Below are positions 7,347-15,797 of a stretch of DNA of 64,000 nucleotides, piece by piece (the stretch's first letter is position 1; every line of letters begins with the position of its first letter). The notes below the pieces were generated by a model. The model had not been told where the DNA came from and did no database searches. It was given only the letters and a program-made list of their open reading frames with translations. A program made the position numbers and the translations under genes. This DNA is from an uncultured Acidobacteriota bacterium (GTDB lineage: Bacteria > Acidobacteriota > Blastocatellia > Pyrinomonadales > Pyrinomonadaceae), in the NCBI GenBank assembly GCA_937859595.1, contig CALMAH010000014.1:275873-339872 (forward strand). The letters are read 5' to 3'.

Positions 7347-7406
7347 GGACGTTAAAACGCCCTAGCAGATGGTTCGCGATCTCCAACCACGCCATAAATG
7401 GCGTGG
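7347..7406. repeat. REP doublet to the right of the RAYT gene
   Basis: GGACGTTAAAACGCCC (7347-7362) and CCACGCCATAAATGGCGTGG (7387-7406) are joined by TAGCAGATGGTTCGCGATCT. The whole unit matches 6566-6625 almost base for base. Confidence 0.8.
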
Positions 7407-7483
7407 CTATTTGCCCTGCGGGTTTGGAGTATATGTGCTGCGAAGGCCCCGGCATATCAACCGCAAACTGAGGGTTTGCCGGA

Positions 7484-8305
7484 TCAGAGCAGGTTTTCGG
7501 CGGATTTGATGCGGATATCGATGCGGCCGAACGACGTGTTGATAGACGAGCGGACGGGGACTCGGCGGCGGTCGTCGGTTATCCAGATGGTCATTCCGCC
7601 TTCCTGTTCGATCATGCGGCCGGGGCCGAAGACCTGAGGTTCGACCTTGAGACACCAGACGCGGCCGATGGCGGTGCGGATACGTTCGCGGCCGGTCACC
7701 TTTACGGGGACGCGATAGACAAGGCCCGAATCGCTAACGGTGATCTCAAACTCCTTGCCGATCTCGAGCGGGAGCATACGAAGCTGATAGATACCTGAGA
7801 TCAGATCGTGGGTCTCGCCTTCGAGTTCTGAGGCGATGGTGCGCGGCGGGCGCATCGGCTCTTTGGGGTCGGTCTCAACGTAGGTGACGCGGCGCTGGGA
7901 ATAGTCAAAATTTGCCTCGCTGTTTCGGACGCGGTCTTTCTGGATATCGACCTTTACGGTACGCTGGGCAAAGAAGTCGCGGCGGTCAACCGTGGAATCG
8001 ATCTCCTGGCGAAAGCTGAAACGGAAGAGGCTGATAAGCGTTCCCTTTGAGCGAGCCTCGGCGCGGATCCAGAGGTCTTCGCTCTCGGGCGAGTTGTTCA
8101 CGGTAAACGTGAGCTCGCCGATGGAGACGCTGATGATGCGGCTGAGCTTGCCGTCGTAAACCAGTTTTTCACCGACGCGAAAAGGCATCGGCGGAGGCGC
8201 AGGCCGATCGTCGCTGATGCCGTTGTGTTGGGCCACGGCAGCGGTCCCCAACAGGAGAGACGCGAGAACGAGCGGCAGAAAACGAGTAAAGATATTTCGG
8301 TTCAT
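7484..8305 (-). CDS. DUF3108 domain-containing exported protein
   Basis: The product has a signal peptide (MNRNIFTRFLPLVLASLLLG, cleavage expected after AVAQ), then PFRVGEKLVYDGKLSRII, the start of the DUF3108 fold. That family is periplasmic or lipid-interacting and its function is unproven. Further family features are DLISGIYQLRMLPLEIGKEF and VKVTGRERI. The ATG at 8305 is chosen over an in-frame GTG at 8317, because GAG-rich sequence precedes it and the signal peptide begins there. The upstream gene's stop (8318-8320) is 12 bases away, so the two are probably translated from one mRNA. Confidence 0.8.
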   Translation of the reverse strand: MNRNIFTRFLPLVLASLLLGTAAVAQHNGISDDRPAPPPMPFRVGEKLVYDGKLSRIISVSIGELTFTVNNSPESEDLWIRAEARSKGTLISLFRFSFRQEIDSTVDRRDFFAQRTVKVDIQKDRVRNSEANFDYSQRRVTYVETDPKEPMRPPRTIASELEGETHDLISGIYQLRMLPLEIGKEFEITVSDSGLVYRVPVKVTGRERIRTAIGRVWCLKVEPQVFGPGRMIEQEGGMTIWITDDRRRVPVRSSINTSFGRIDIRIKSAENLL

Positions 8306-8317
8306 CGGAGATCTCAC

Positions 8318-8875
8318 TCAGCCAAATACGGCCATCCGGACAACGAGAGCGGCAAGCCCAAGCACGAGGCCGATGGCCGCCTGATATTCCCGATGTCCCA
8401 AGTATAACCCAAAATCGAAGCCGGCATCCATTTTTCCATCTTTTTTCCAGGGGGTAAGCCGAGGAAGAAAGAGCGGGACGTTTTTGGCAAATTCATCGAA
8501 ATCGGCCCCGAATGCACGCTTTAGGTCTTGCTCTTCGACGCGCATAACGGGCAAATAGATGCCAATGAAGAGGGCGGCGGTGACCAAAGCCAGCCACCAG
8601 ACCCCCGCCGCCACGGTAAAACCGACCGCCAGGACAAAGCTGCCGAGATAGAGAGGGTTGCGGGTAAAGGCGTAGGGGCCGGTTACGGCAAGCTGCTCAT
8701 ATTTGCGGATGTGGCCCGCGGCCCAGGCCCGGATCAGCAGGCCGACAAGCGCGACCCCGCCGCCCACAGCCAGCGTAAAAGCGGTCGGCCGCGCAAGCAG
8801 CAAAAAGACCGCCGCCAGCACAAAACCGAGCGGTACGCGAAATCGCTGGAGCAGACGTTTTTTCTCACTTACCAT
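8318..8875 (-). CDS. Isoprenylcysteine/phospholipid methyltransferase family membrane protein
   Basis: A 185-residue polytopic protein with the ICMT/PEMT signature: GPYAFTRNPLYLGSF followed later by EEQDLKRAFGADFDEF. About four membrane segments are visible. Members of the family use S-adenosylmethionine to methylate prenylcysteine, phosphatidylethanolamine or related amphiphilic substrates. The substrate here cannot be read from the sequence. The gene directly precedes the DUF3108 gene. Confidence 0.8.
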   Translation of the reverse strand: MVSEKKRLLQRFRVPLGFVLAAVFLLLARPTAFTLAVGGGVALVGLLIRAWAAGHIRKYEQLAVTGPYAFTRNPLYLGSFVLAVGFTVAAGVWWLALVTAALFIGIYLPVMRVEEQDLKRAFGADFDEFAKNVPLFLPRLTPWKKDGKMDAGFDFGLYLGHREYQAAIGLVLGLAALVVRMAVFG

Positions 8876-8956
8876 TTTTTATTTCTCTTGTGTGACCTCT
8901 CATTTCTCAATGCCTGCTGCCCACGGCCGACTTCTGACTTACCGATATCCAATTAA

Positions 8957-9118
8957 CCCAGATCACGCATTAAGGCCTTTGTTGATACTGTTTTTGCTTT
9001 GCGTTCCTTGCGGCTTTGCGTGAAACCGGCTTTTTCCACGCAAAGACGCCAAGTTCGCAAAGAGTATTCTCAAAGAAGAGAAAGAATCAACATCATAGTT
9101 TCTAATGCGTAATCCGGG
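8957..9118. repeat. MITE-like element with terminal inverted repeats, family 1, copy 1
   Basis: It begins CCCAGATCACGCATTAAGG and ends TTTCTAATGCGTAATCCGGG, so the ends are inverted repeats of about 17 bases. The interior has GTTGATACTGTTTTTGCTTT, CACGCAAAGACGCCAAGTTC and AGAAAGAATCAACATCATAG. An almost identical copy, slightly shorter inside, lies at 32804-32948. No coding capacity. Confidence 0.8.
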
Positions 9119-9123
9119 ATCAA

Positions 9124-9179
9124 CAATCTCCAATTAGCAATTAACAATTCTGAATTCTCAATTCCGATTTCTCAAGTCT
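9124..9179. repeat. Heptamer array (CAATTNN type)
   Basis: Eight consecutive 7-bp units: CAATCTC, CAATTAG, CAATTAA, CAATTCT, GAATTCT, CAATTCC, GATTTCT, CAAGTCT. The array ends five bases before the stop codon of the heptosyltransferase gene. Confidence 0.75.
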
Positions 9180-9184
9180 TATAC

Positions 9185-10213
9185 CTAACTGACGAGGCGT
9201 TGTTTTACGGCGGTGAAGACGGTGTCGGGGGTGATGTCCATGCAGATCCACTTGTCACAGGTGCGGCGGTGGCAATCGATGCGGCAGCCGATGTCGGTGC
9301 GTTCGACGCAGATGTCGTCGGGGTCGAGCGAGCCGTTTCGCCACCACTCGGTGGGGCCGAAGATGCCGACGACGGGTGCTCCGGCGGCAACGGCAAGGTG
9401 CGTTGGGCCGGTGTCGCCGCCGACATAGACGGCCGCATGGCGGGCAAGCTCGTAAAAGCCTTTCAGGCTGGGGCGGACGGCGATGGCCCGGCCGCTTTTT
9501 GAAGCCGCGAGCAGGCGATCTGCAAGCTCATCTTCGCCGGGGCCGACAGAGACGAGCGGGACGATGCCGAGTTCATCCCAGATGCGGTCGGCAAGTTCGC
9601 CGTATTTTTCGGCATGCCAGAGCTTTGTGACCCAGCCGCCGGCGGGATTGAGGATGGCATAGCGGCCGCCAACGCGGGTGAGCAGAGCGGCGGCCTCAGA
9701 GCGATGTGCCTCGGTGGTGGCGATGGGAAACTCGGGGCGTTCGACCTGCGGATCGAATCCGAGTGCGGCACCGGCAAGCATCAGATTTTTTCGGATGACG
9801 TGGGTGCGGTCCGGAATATCGACGGTGCTGTTAAAAAAAACACGGGCGGCGGGTTCGCGGAGTGTTCGCCGCGAAAACCCCCAACGGCGGCGTGCGCCTG
9901 AGATGCGTGCGACGGCGGCCGATTTTATCAGGCCCTGGAGATCGATGGCGACATCGTAACCACCGCGGCGAAGCCCGCCGGCCTGGGCGCGGATGGCGGA
10001 AACGAGTTCGCGGACGGAGCGGTCTCCGAGGCCGCGCGTGTCGAGTTCGATCAACTCGTCAAGGAGCGGATCTCCGCGAAGCACCTCGGCATATCGGCGA
10101 TCCACGACCCACGAGATGTGCAGCCCGGGTTTACGTTCGCGTGCGGCGGCCAGCGCGGGCAATGTGTGGACAATGTCGCCGATGGAGCTGAGCTTTACAA
10201 AAAGGACACGCAC
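9185..10213 (-). CDS. Lipopolysaccharide heptosyltransferase-like, glycosyltransferase family 9
   Basis: GT9 protein. The N-terminus VRVLFVKLSSIGDIVHTLPA is the usual start of WaaC/WaaF-type ADP-heptose transferases. Later motifs are DVAIDLQGLIKSA, NPAGGWVTKLWH and GGDTGPTHLAVAAGAPVVGIFGP split over the C-terminal domain. The enzyme should add heptose to the LPS inner core at the inner membrane's cytoplasmic face. The frame continues upstream to a TTG at 10294. The GTG at 10213 is preferred because the family sequence begins there, although no strong ribosome-binding site is visible. The C-terminal cysteine cluster (CRIDCHRRTC) is unusual for the family. Confidence 0.85.
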   Translation of the reverse strand: MRVLFVKLSSIGDIVHTLPALAAARERKPGLHISWVVDRRYAEVLRGDPLLDELIELDTRGLGDRSVRELVSAIRAQAGGLRRGGYDVAIDLQGLIKSAAVARISGARRRWGFSRRTLREPAARVFFNSTVDIPDRTHVIRKNLMLAGAALGFDPQVERPEFPIATTEAHRSEAAALLTRVGGRYAILNPAGGWVTKLWHAEKYGELADRIWDELGIVPLVSVGPGEDELADRLLAASKSGRAIAVRPSLKGFYELARHAAVYVGGDTGPTHLAVAAGAPVVGIFGPTEWWRNGSLDPDDICVERTDIGCRIDCHRRTCDKWICMDITPDTVFTAVKQRLVS

Positions 10214-10302
10214 GGACTCAAGTTTAAACGTTTTCCGGAGAAAAGGCTCAAAAGACCGCTTTATTTTCGGGCCGGGAACCACGCGGGCCGGCAATGTTCA
10301 GA

Positions 10303-11526
10303 CTAGATAACCCGCCACCACGGAACCGCAAGAACATCAGGCGCGATCCAATCCGTTTCTTTGCCGGTGTAAAGGAGAAGCGATGCCCGTGCCTTGTCTC
10401 CGTATTCGGCACGAAACGAACGCAGGCTTTTTGTATCGCTAAGACGAAGCCGGGAAGCAGATTTTATCTCGATCGGCAAGAGCTGCCCCCCTGCCTCTAC
10501 GACAAGATCGACCTCTTCGCCGGATCGCGTCCGCCAATAATAGACCTCGGCCCGCTCGATACGTGAATCGCGCCACGCGAGCAGATCGTTCAGTACAAGG
10601 TTTTCCAGATACTCGCCCCCGGGCTTATCCTCGCCGGTGAGATGAAGTGCTACCCCGGTATCACCCCAATAGAGCTTTGGAGACCTGACCAGCTGTTTTG
10701 TACGATTGGCCGACCACGCGGGGAGCCGAACGAGCATATAGGAGGTCTCCAGCAGATTAAGGTAGCGGTGTGCCGTGGGTTGTGAAAGAGCAACATCACG
10801 TCCAAGATCGGCCTGATTGAGGATCCCGCCGATCCGGTAGCAGGCCGCCCTCATCAGCCTGCGAAAATCCGGAAGAGCTTCGATAGCCGAGAGATACTGA
10901 AGGTCGCGTTCGAGATATGTCCGGATATAGCCGTCAAACCATATGGCCCGCTCCTGGGCGCCGGCCAGATCAAGGGCCGGTGTCGGGAAGCCTCCCCTCG
11001 ATGCCAAGAGCCTCCAGTCTTCGGGTTTGGAATTGCCGTCACCGATAAGTTCGGCCCATTTGTCTTCCGGCGTTGCCAGCAGGTCCTCCCAGATCCCACA
11101 TTTTCCCTCTCCCAGCTGCTCGCGGCGGGTCATCGGCCAGAGGGTAAGGTAGCTGGCCCGCCCTGCAAGAGACTCGGAAATGCGGTTCATTAGCAGCAGA
11201 TTTGCAGAACCGGTCAAAAGGAACCTTCCGGGAGTTCGCTTACGGTCGATCTCGAGTTTGACGGCGTTGAGAATACTCGGCTCACGCTGGACCTCATCAA
11301 GAGTAACCGGCCGGTTCCCGCCGATAAGGAGACCGGGGTCACTTTGTGCGGACTCAAGGACGTCGAGATCGTCTAGAGAATAGAATTTACGTTCTTCCGG
11401 CAGGAGTTCTCTGGCAAGCGTGCTCTTGCCGGTTTGCCTTGCACCCATCACAACCACAGCGGGCATCACCCGCAGACGTTCGGCAAGGCTTTTTTCAACG
11501 AGCCTGGGCAACGGCATTCTATTCAC
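10303..11526 (-). CDS. AAA ATPase with DUF4143 C-terminal domain
   Basis: A 407-residue protein of the widespread AAA_14/DUF4143 family. Walker A is GARQTGKST near residue 28 and Walker B is PVTLDEVQR. A sensor region LLTGSANLLLM follows. The C-terminal DUF4143 domain includes ETSYMLVRLPAW and a restriction-like core YWRTRSGEEVDLVVE...LLPIEIKSA. The cellular role is not established. Translation probably starts at the GTG at 11526, which falls where transcription from the promoter at 11534-11562 should begin, so the mRNA would be leaderless. An ATG three codons later (11517) is the alternative. Confidence 0.85.
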   Translation of the reverse strand: MNRMPLPRLVEKSLAERLRVMPAVVVMGARQTGKSTLARELLPEERKFYSLDDLDVLESAQSDPGLLIGGNRPVTLDEVQREPSILNAVKLEIDRKRTPGRFLLTGSANLLLMNRISESLAGRASYLTLWPMTRREQLGEGKCGIWEDLLATPEDKWAELIGDGNSKPEDWRLLASRGGFPTPALDLAGAQERAIWFDGYIRTYLERDLQYLSAIEALPDFRRLMRAACYRIGGILNQADLGRDVALSQPTAHRYLNLLETSYMLVRLPAWSANRTKQLVRSPKLYWGDTGVALHLTGEDKPGGEYLENLVLNDLLAWRDSRIERAEVYYWRTRSGEEVDLVVEAGGQLLPIEIKSASRLRLSDTKSLRSFRAEYGDKARASLLLYTGKETDWIAPDVLAVPWWRVI

Positions 11527-11562
11527 AATGTGAATTATATTTATTCACACCATGAATTGCAA
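11521..11562 (-). promoter_or_regulatory. Sigma70-type promoter with two operator-like dyads
   Basis: On the minus strand TTGCAA (11557-11562), a 17-base spacer and TATAAT (11534-11539) form a near-consensus promoter. Two dyads overlap it. ATTCACAATGTGAAT (11521-11535) has perfect 7-base arms and covers the start point. ATTCACACCATGAAT (11543-11557) lies between the -35 and -10. Their centres are 22 bases apart, two helical turns. This suggests tight repression, perhaps autoregulation. Confidence 0.65.
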
Positions 11563-11692
11563 TGAGATCTCTCTAGATATCACAGTATGAAGCGGGAGCT
11601 TTCGGCCAGCGGAGGCGGCCCTGCTCTGCTTTTTATAGTGAGGCAGGCTATTTTGCCGCAGGCGGAAACTGCGATAATTTAATGAGGAATAA

Positions 11693-13759
11693 ATGATAGC
11701 GTCGTTTTTACTTATCGCGTTGGTCACGGCCGGGGGGTTTGCGCTGACCTATCGCCTTTCGAAGGACGAGCCGCTTATCTGGCGGCTGGCGGCGGGGTGC
11801 ATCGCGGGTTCGGCCATTTTCGGGACGGCGGGGCTTCTGTTCGGCGGGCTGATGGGGTTTGGCGTGCCGGCGGCCGGGCTTTCGTTCGTGGCGGTGCTGC
11901 TGCTGCTGCTGATATTTCGCGACAAGGCGGCCAGGCAGACGCTCCGGAGCGAATGGCTGCGCGGAAAGAGCCGTGCGACGGCACCGGGCAAGGGCCGGGC
12001 GCTCGGGTTTTTCTATTACGCGTTCTTCGCGGCGATGCTGCTCTTCTTTTTCGACCGGGCGATGATCGAGACGGACTCGGGGATATTTACCGGCGGCTCG
12101 CAGAACCTCGGCGACCTGCCGTTTCACCTCGGGGCGATCTTTGCGTTTACCGAGGGCGGCGTTTTCCCGCCGGAGAATCCCAATTTTGCGGGTGTAAAAT
12201 TTACTTATCCATTTATCGCGGACCTGATAACGGCGATGTTCGTCAAATTGGGCATCGGTGTGCGCGAAGCGATGCTGGCGCAGAACCTGGCGTGGGCGCT
12301 GTCGCTGCTGGTGCTGCTTGAGCGGTTCGTTTTTCGGCTGGTCAACGACCGGCTGGCCGCTCGGCTGGCCCCGCCGCTGCTTTTCTTTTCAGGCGGGCTG
12401 GGGTTCATCTATTTCTTCTCTGACTTTTTTGCACAATCGCGCGGGTTTACCGACTTTCTTTGGAATCTGCCGACCGACTATACGATCGGCGAGCGTTTCC
12501 GCTGGGGAAATTCGCTGACGACGCTGTTCATGACACAGCGGAGCCTGCTGCTCGGGATGCCGCTGACGATATTGGTGCTCGGTTTGCTGTGGTCGATCTT
12601 TAGCGAGAACACCGGCCAACGGGACGAAGAGACGACAACGGAAAAGAGCGGCATATCGTTTACGACGGTCTCGTTTTCGCCTGCGCTGTTCATTTACGGT
12701 TTGCTGGCAGGGACGCTGGTTCTGATACATCTGCACAGCCTGGCGGTGCTATTCGTGGCGTGCGTTCTTCTGATGGCGATGAGACCGGAAAAGGTGCGCC
12801 TGCTGCAGTACGTCGCATTCGGCATCTGCGTTTCGGCGGTGGCGGTACCGATGCTGCTGTGGTCGATGAGCGGATCGGCGACGAACGCGAGCGAATTTAT
12901 CGGCTGGCATTTTGGGTGGGACAAGCGCGAGGACAATTTTCTTTGGTTTTGGCTAAAGAACACCGGGCTTGTGATCCCGCTGGTGGCGGTGGGGCTTTAT
13001 CTAATGTTTGAAGTGGTACGTCCGCCCGCGAACGCCGTCGCCGAACCGGAGCTGAAACCGAGCGCGAAGAAAAAGAAGAAAGCGAAAGAGAAGCCGACTG
13101 CAGCGGGACCGACGCCGACGAACGCACGCAGCCTATTGATGTTTTACGTGCCCTTTGCTGCCATTTTTATGATCTGCAACGCGGCAAAGCTGGCTCCGTG
13201 GGAGTGGGACAACATCAAGCTGCTGATCTATTGGTATCTGGTGTCGATACCATTTATCGCATATGCGGTGAGCTTTGCGTGGCGGCAGGCGGGAGCGTGG
13301 AAGGGCGTTGCGGCCGCGGCTTTCGCTTTACTGATATTCAGCGGCTCTCTGGACGTTTGGCGGACGCTTTCGGGGGCGGTGAACTATGAGATATTTTCGG
13401 CGGACGCGGTGGAGGCGGCCGAAAAGATAAAGGACGCGACGGAAAAGGACTCGCTTTTTCTGAATGCACCGACGTATAACTCGACCGTGGTGTTGACCGG
13501 GCGGCGGTCGCTGATGCGGTATTCGGGGCATCTGCAATCGCACGGTATCGACTATCGGCAGCGCGAGGCGGACGTGAAAACGATGTATGCGGGCGGGCCT
13601 CAGGCGGAGAAGCTGCTGCGGGAATACGGGATAGAATATGTGCTGATCTCACAGGAAGAGCGGAACACACTGCAGGCGAACGAGGAATTTTTCAGCCGTT
13701 TTCCGGTAGTGGTGGAGACGGGACAGAATAAGGTGGTCAAGGTGAGAAATGAGAAGTGA
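11693..13759 (+). CDS. Large polytopic membrane protein (possible GT-C type glycosyltransferase)
   Basis: A 688-residue protein with roughly a dozen hydrophobic segments, starting MIASFLLIALVTAGGFALTY. A loop after the third or fourth segment carries DLPFHLGAIFAFTEGG, placed like the acidic first loop of GT-C enzymes. The Lys-rich cytoplasmic stretch KPSAKKKKKAKEKP (about residue 450) is unusual. The C-terminal soluble part contains FLNAPTYNSTVVLTGRRSLM. GAGGA precedes the ATG at 11693 by 4 bases. The next gene is an Agl23-like protein, so the two may work together in surface glycan assembly (inference). Confidence 0.6.
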   Translation: MIASFLLIALVTAGGFALTYRLSKDEPLIWRLAAGCIAGSAIFGTAGLLFGGLMGFGVPAAGLSFVAVLLLLLIFRDKAARQTLRSEWLRGKSRATAPGKGRALGFFYYAFFAAMLLFFFDRAMIETDSGIFTGGSQNLGDLPFHLGAIFAFTEGGVFPPENPNFAGVKFTYPFIADLITAMFVKLGIGVREAMLAQNLAWALSLLVLLERFVFRLVNDRLAARLAPPLLFFSGGLGFIYFFSDFFAQSRGFTDFLWNLPTDYTIGERFRWGNSLTTLFMTQRSLLLGMPLTILVLGLLWSIFSENTGQRDEETTTEKSGISFTTVSFSPALFIYGLLAGTLVLIHLHSLAVLFVACVLLMAMRPEKVRLLQYVAFGICVSAVAVPMLLWSMSGSATNASEFIGWHFGWDKREDNFLWFWLKNTGLVIPLVAVGLYLMFEVVRPPANAVAEPELKPSAKKKKKAKEKPTAAGPTPTNARSLLMFYVPFAAIFMICNAAKLAPWEWDNIKLLIYWYLVSIPFIAYAVSFAWRQAGAWKGVAAAAFALLIFSGSLDVWRTLSGAVNYEIFSADAVEAAEKIKDATEKDSLFLNAPTYNSTVVLTGRRSLMRYSGHLQSHGIDYRQREADVKTMYAGGPQAEKLLREYGIEYVLISQEERNTLQANEEFFSRFPVVVETGQNKVVKVRNEK

Positions 13760-13867
13760 GAATTGAGAATTGAGAATTGTAACGGTGAGCGGTGAGCGGT
13801 GAGTGGTGGGCGGTTGGCGGTGGGCGGTGGGCGATGAGCGGTTAGCGGTGAGCGGTGAGCAGTAAGC
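13744..13867. repeat. Long heptamer array (GAGAATT then GGTGAGC type)
   Basis: Five GAGAANT units (13744-13778) are followed by a five-base joint and twelve units of type GGTGAGC/GGTGGGC/GGTTAGC (13784-13867), all in strict 7-base register. The first units cover the last codons of the upstream membrane-protein gene. The last units supply the GTG start and the only possible ribosome-binding sequence of the Agl23-like gene. Confidence 0.85.
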
Positions 13868-15645
13868 AGTACAAAACGGGATCAACCGGAACAGGGCGGT
13901 TCGATATCGGCTGGCTGGCGAGCTGTGCGGCGATAACGGCGCTGGCATTCTTTCTGCGTTTCTACTGGCTGGCGCTGAAACCCTTTCACCACGACGAGGG
14001 GGTGAACGGCTGGTTTCTGACAAATCTTTTCCGCACGGGGGTTTACAAATACGACCCGGAGAACTATCACGGCCCGACGCTCTATTACATCTCGCTTGCT
14101 TTTTCGAAGGCCTTTGGGCTGGATACGGTGACCGTGAGGTGGAGCGTGGCGGTGTGGGGCGTGCTGATAGTCGTGCTGGCGTTCTATCTGCGGCCGTATC
14201 TGGGCAGGATCGGCTCGCTGGCGGCGGCGGCGTTTCTGGCGCTCTCGCCGGGGATGGTCTTTATCTCACGCTATTTTATCCACGAGATCTTTTTTGTTTT
14301 TCTGAGCCTGACGATCGTGATGTCGGTCGTTTATTTTATCGAGCGGCGGAAAGCGGGGCCATTTGCGATCGGGTGGATGTTCCTGTTGCTGCTGGTCTGT
14401 TTTCTTCCATCGGCGCTGAACCTGGCGCGGGTGATAGCGGGCGAGGGCAGCGATAATTTCGTTTACATCGCGGTGACGGTGTTTGCGCTGGAGGCCGTGC
14501 TGGTCTTTTTTGTGGTGTGGATGCTGGCGGCCTGGCGGGACGGGCGGCCGATATATTTTCTGCTGGCTATGGCCTCGGTCGCGCTTTTCTTTGCGACGAA
14601 GGAGACGGCGTTTATCACGCTGGGTACGATGGCGATTGCCGTACTTCTCGTCTGGCTCTGGCGAAGAAATATGGCCGCTACGCTGGACAAGGGCGGCGAG
14701 GACGACATAGCGGACGCGGGGCTCAACGGGGAGAATTTTCGCGAAGCGATAGGGACCGGCGCCGACAGGTGGTTGATATGGACGGCGGGCATTCTGATGC
14801 TGATATATGTTTTCGTGTTGTTCTTCTCGTCGTTCTTTACGTATCCGGAGGGGGTGAAAAAAGCGTTAGAGGCATACGCCATATGGACCAAGACCGGAAC
14901 CCGGGACCACACGGACAACGGCTGGCAAGCCTATCTGGAATGGGCGTGGCAGGTAGAGGCCCCGATAGTGCTGCTCTCGGCTGTCGGGACGGCCATCGCG
15001 TTCCTAAAGGCGAGGCACCGCTTTGCGATGTTTGCGGGGCTGTGGACGCTGGGGCTGTTTCTTGCATACTCGATAATTCCATATAAGACGCCGTGGCTGG
15101 CGCTGTCGTTCATATTGCCGGCGTGCCTGGCGGCGGGATACGCGATAAACGAGATAGCAAAATACGGCGGCAGGAACGGGATCGCGGCGGCAGCGGCCAT
15201 CGGGACGGCGGCCTGCGGAGTGCTGGCATATCAGACATATGACCACAATTTCGTCCGCTATGATGACGAGAAGATGCCCTACGTCTATGCCCACACTCGG
15301 CGCGAATTTCTGGACATGGTGGCTGACATAGAACGCTTTGCGGAGGCCAGCGGAAAGGGGGAAAAGGCGGCGGTGGACATAGTCTCGCCGGACTACTGGC
15401 CGCTGGTGTGGTATCTGCGCGACTACAGAGAGGCCGTCTTTCACGGCCAGCTCGTCGACCGCTCAAGCGCCGAGATGATAGTCGCAAAACGACGCGACCA
15501 GGAAAACGACGTGACCGCCCGCTATTCGGCAAACTATGCGTACTATGGGACTTACGGCCTCCGCCCGGGTGTGGAACTGATGCTGCTGGTAAGAAAGGAC
15601 CTGGTGGGAAGCGAAGGGGTGGAGTTGTATAAGATAGGAGACTAG
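13855..15645 (+). CDS. Agl23-like membrane protein (flippase activity-associated, TIGR03663-type)
   Basis: A 596-residue polytopic protein. LKPFHHDEGVNGWFLTNLF in the first outer loop, then YDPENYHGPTLYYISLAFSK and RWSVAVWGVL, match the TIGR03663 group related to dolichyl-phosphate-mannose-type GT-C enzymes. The family is linked to glycan or lipid-linked sugar handling, with no proven reaction. The start is uncertain: the GTG at 13855 falls in the heptamer array and gives MSSKQYKTGSTG before the first helix. Its TAG stop at 15643-15645 is also the first three bases of the TIR element that follows. Confidence 0.8.
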   Translation: MSSKQYKTGSTGTGRFDIGWLASCAAITALAFFLRFYWLALKPFHHDEGVNGWFLTNLFRTGVYKYDPENYHGPTLYYISLAFSKAFGLDTVTVRWSVAVWGVLIVVLAFYLRPYLGRIGSLAAAAFLALSPGMVFISRYFIHEIFFVFLSLTIVMSVVYFIERRKAGPFAIGWMFLLLLVCFLPSALNLARVIAGEGSDNFVYIAVTVFALEAVLVFFVVWMLAAWRDGRPIYFLLAMASVALFFATKETAFITLGTMAIAVLLVWLWRRNMAATLDKGGEDDIADAGLNGENFREAIGTGADRWLIWTAGILMLIYVFVLFFSSFFTYPEGVKKALEAYAIWTKTGTRDHTDNGWQAYLEWAWQVEAPIVLLSAVGTAIAFLKARHRFAMFAGLWTLGLFLAYSIIPYKTPWLALSFILPACLAAGYAINEIAKYGGRNGIAAAAAIGTAACGVLAYQTYDHNFVRYDDEKMPYVYAHTRREFLDMVADIERFAEASGKGEKAAVDIVSPDYWPLVWYLRDYREAVFHGQLVDRSSAEMIVAKRRDQENDVTARYSANYAYYGTYGLRPGVELMLLVRKDLVGSEGVELYKIGD

Positions 15646-15794
15646 TGCTTTGTAACCGGGATAGTTAAATTTAGCTTTTGAAAGACTTTGCGATCTTTGC
15701 GTTAGATCTTTCACGCAAAGCCCGCAAAGGCCGCAAAGAAAGACAAAAGTTTTTATAAAGTCATTTAAGTTACATTAGTCATTTAAGTTACAGA
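15646..15794. repeat. MITE-like element with terminal CTTTGTAAC, family 2, copy 1
   Basis: The left end TAGTGCTTTGTAAC (from 15643) is matched by inverted AAGTTACA near 15787. The interior has CTTTCACGCAAAGCCCGCAA. The last part is partly duplicated (TCATTTAAGTTACA twice). Copies lie at 25505-25632 and 25689-25800. Confidence 0.65.
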
Positions 15795-15797
15795 ACA

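Larger units (their letters stand above)
6833..7406. mobile_element. RAYT transposase unit flanked by inverted REP doublets
   Basis: The transposase gene (6902-7324) lies between two REP doublets in mirror orientation. On the left are CCACGTCGTTTATGGCGTGG and then GGGCGTTTTAACGTCC. On the right are GGACGTTAAAACGCCC (7347-7362) and then CCACGCCATAAATGGCGTGG (7387-7406). This is the classic arrangement of REP-associated tyrosine transposases with their cognate hairpins. More copies of the right-hand doublet lie at 6566-6625 and 3265-3323. Confidence 0.8.
8876..9184. other. Spacer holding a MITE-like element and a heptamer array
   Basis: No gene is seen. The space is filled by the element at 8957-9118 and the array at 9124-9179. 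Confidence 0.7.

Noticed and set aside
13744..13867. CRISPR array
   Set aside because: Seven-base units without spacers of constant length; no cas genes in the window.
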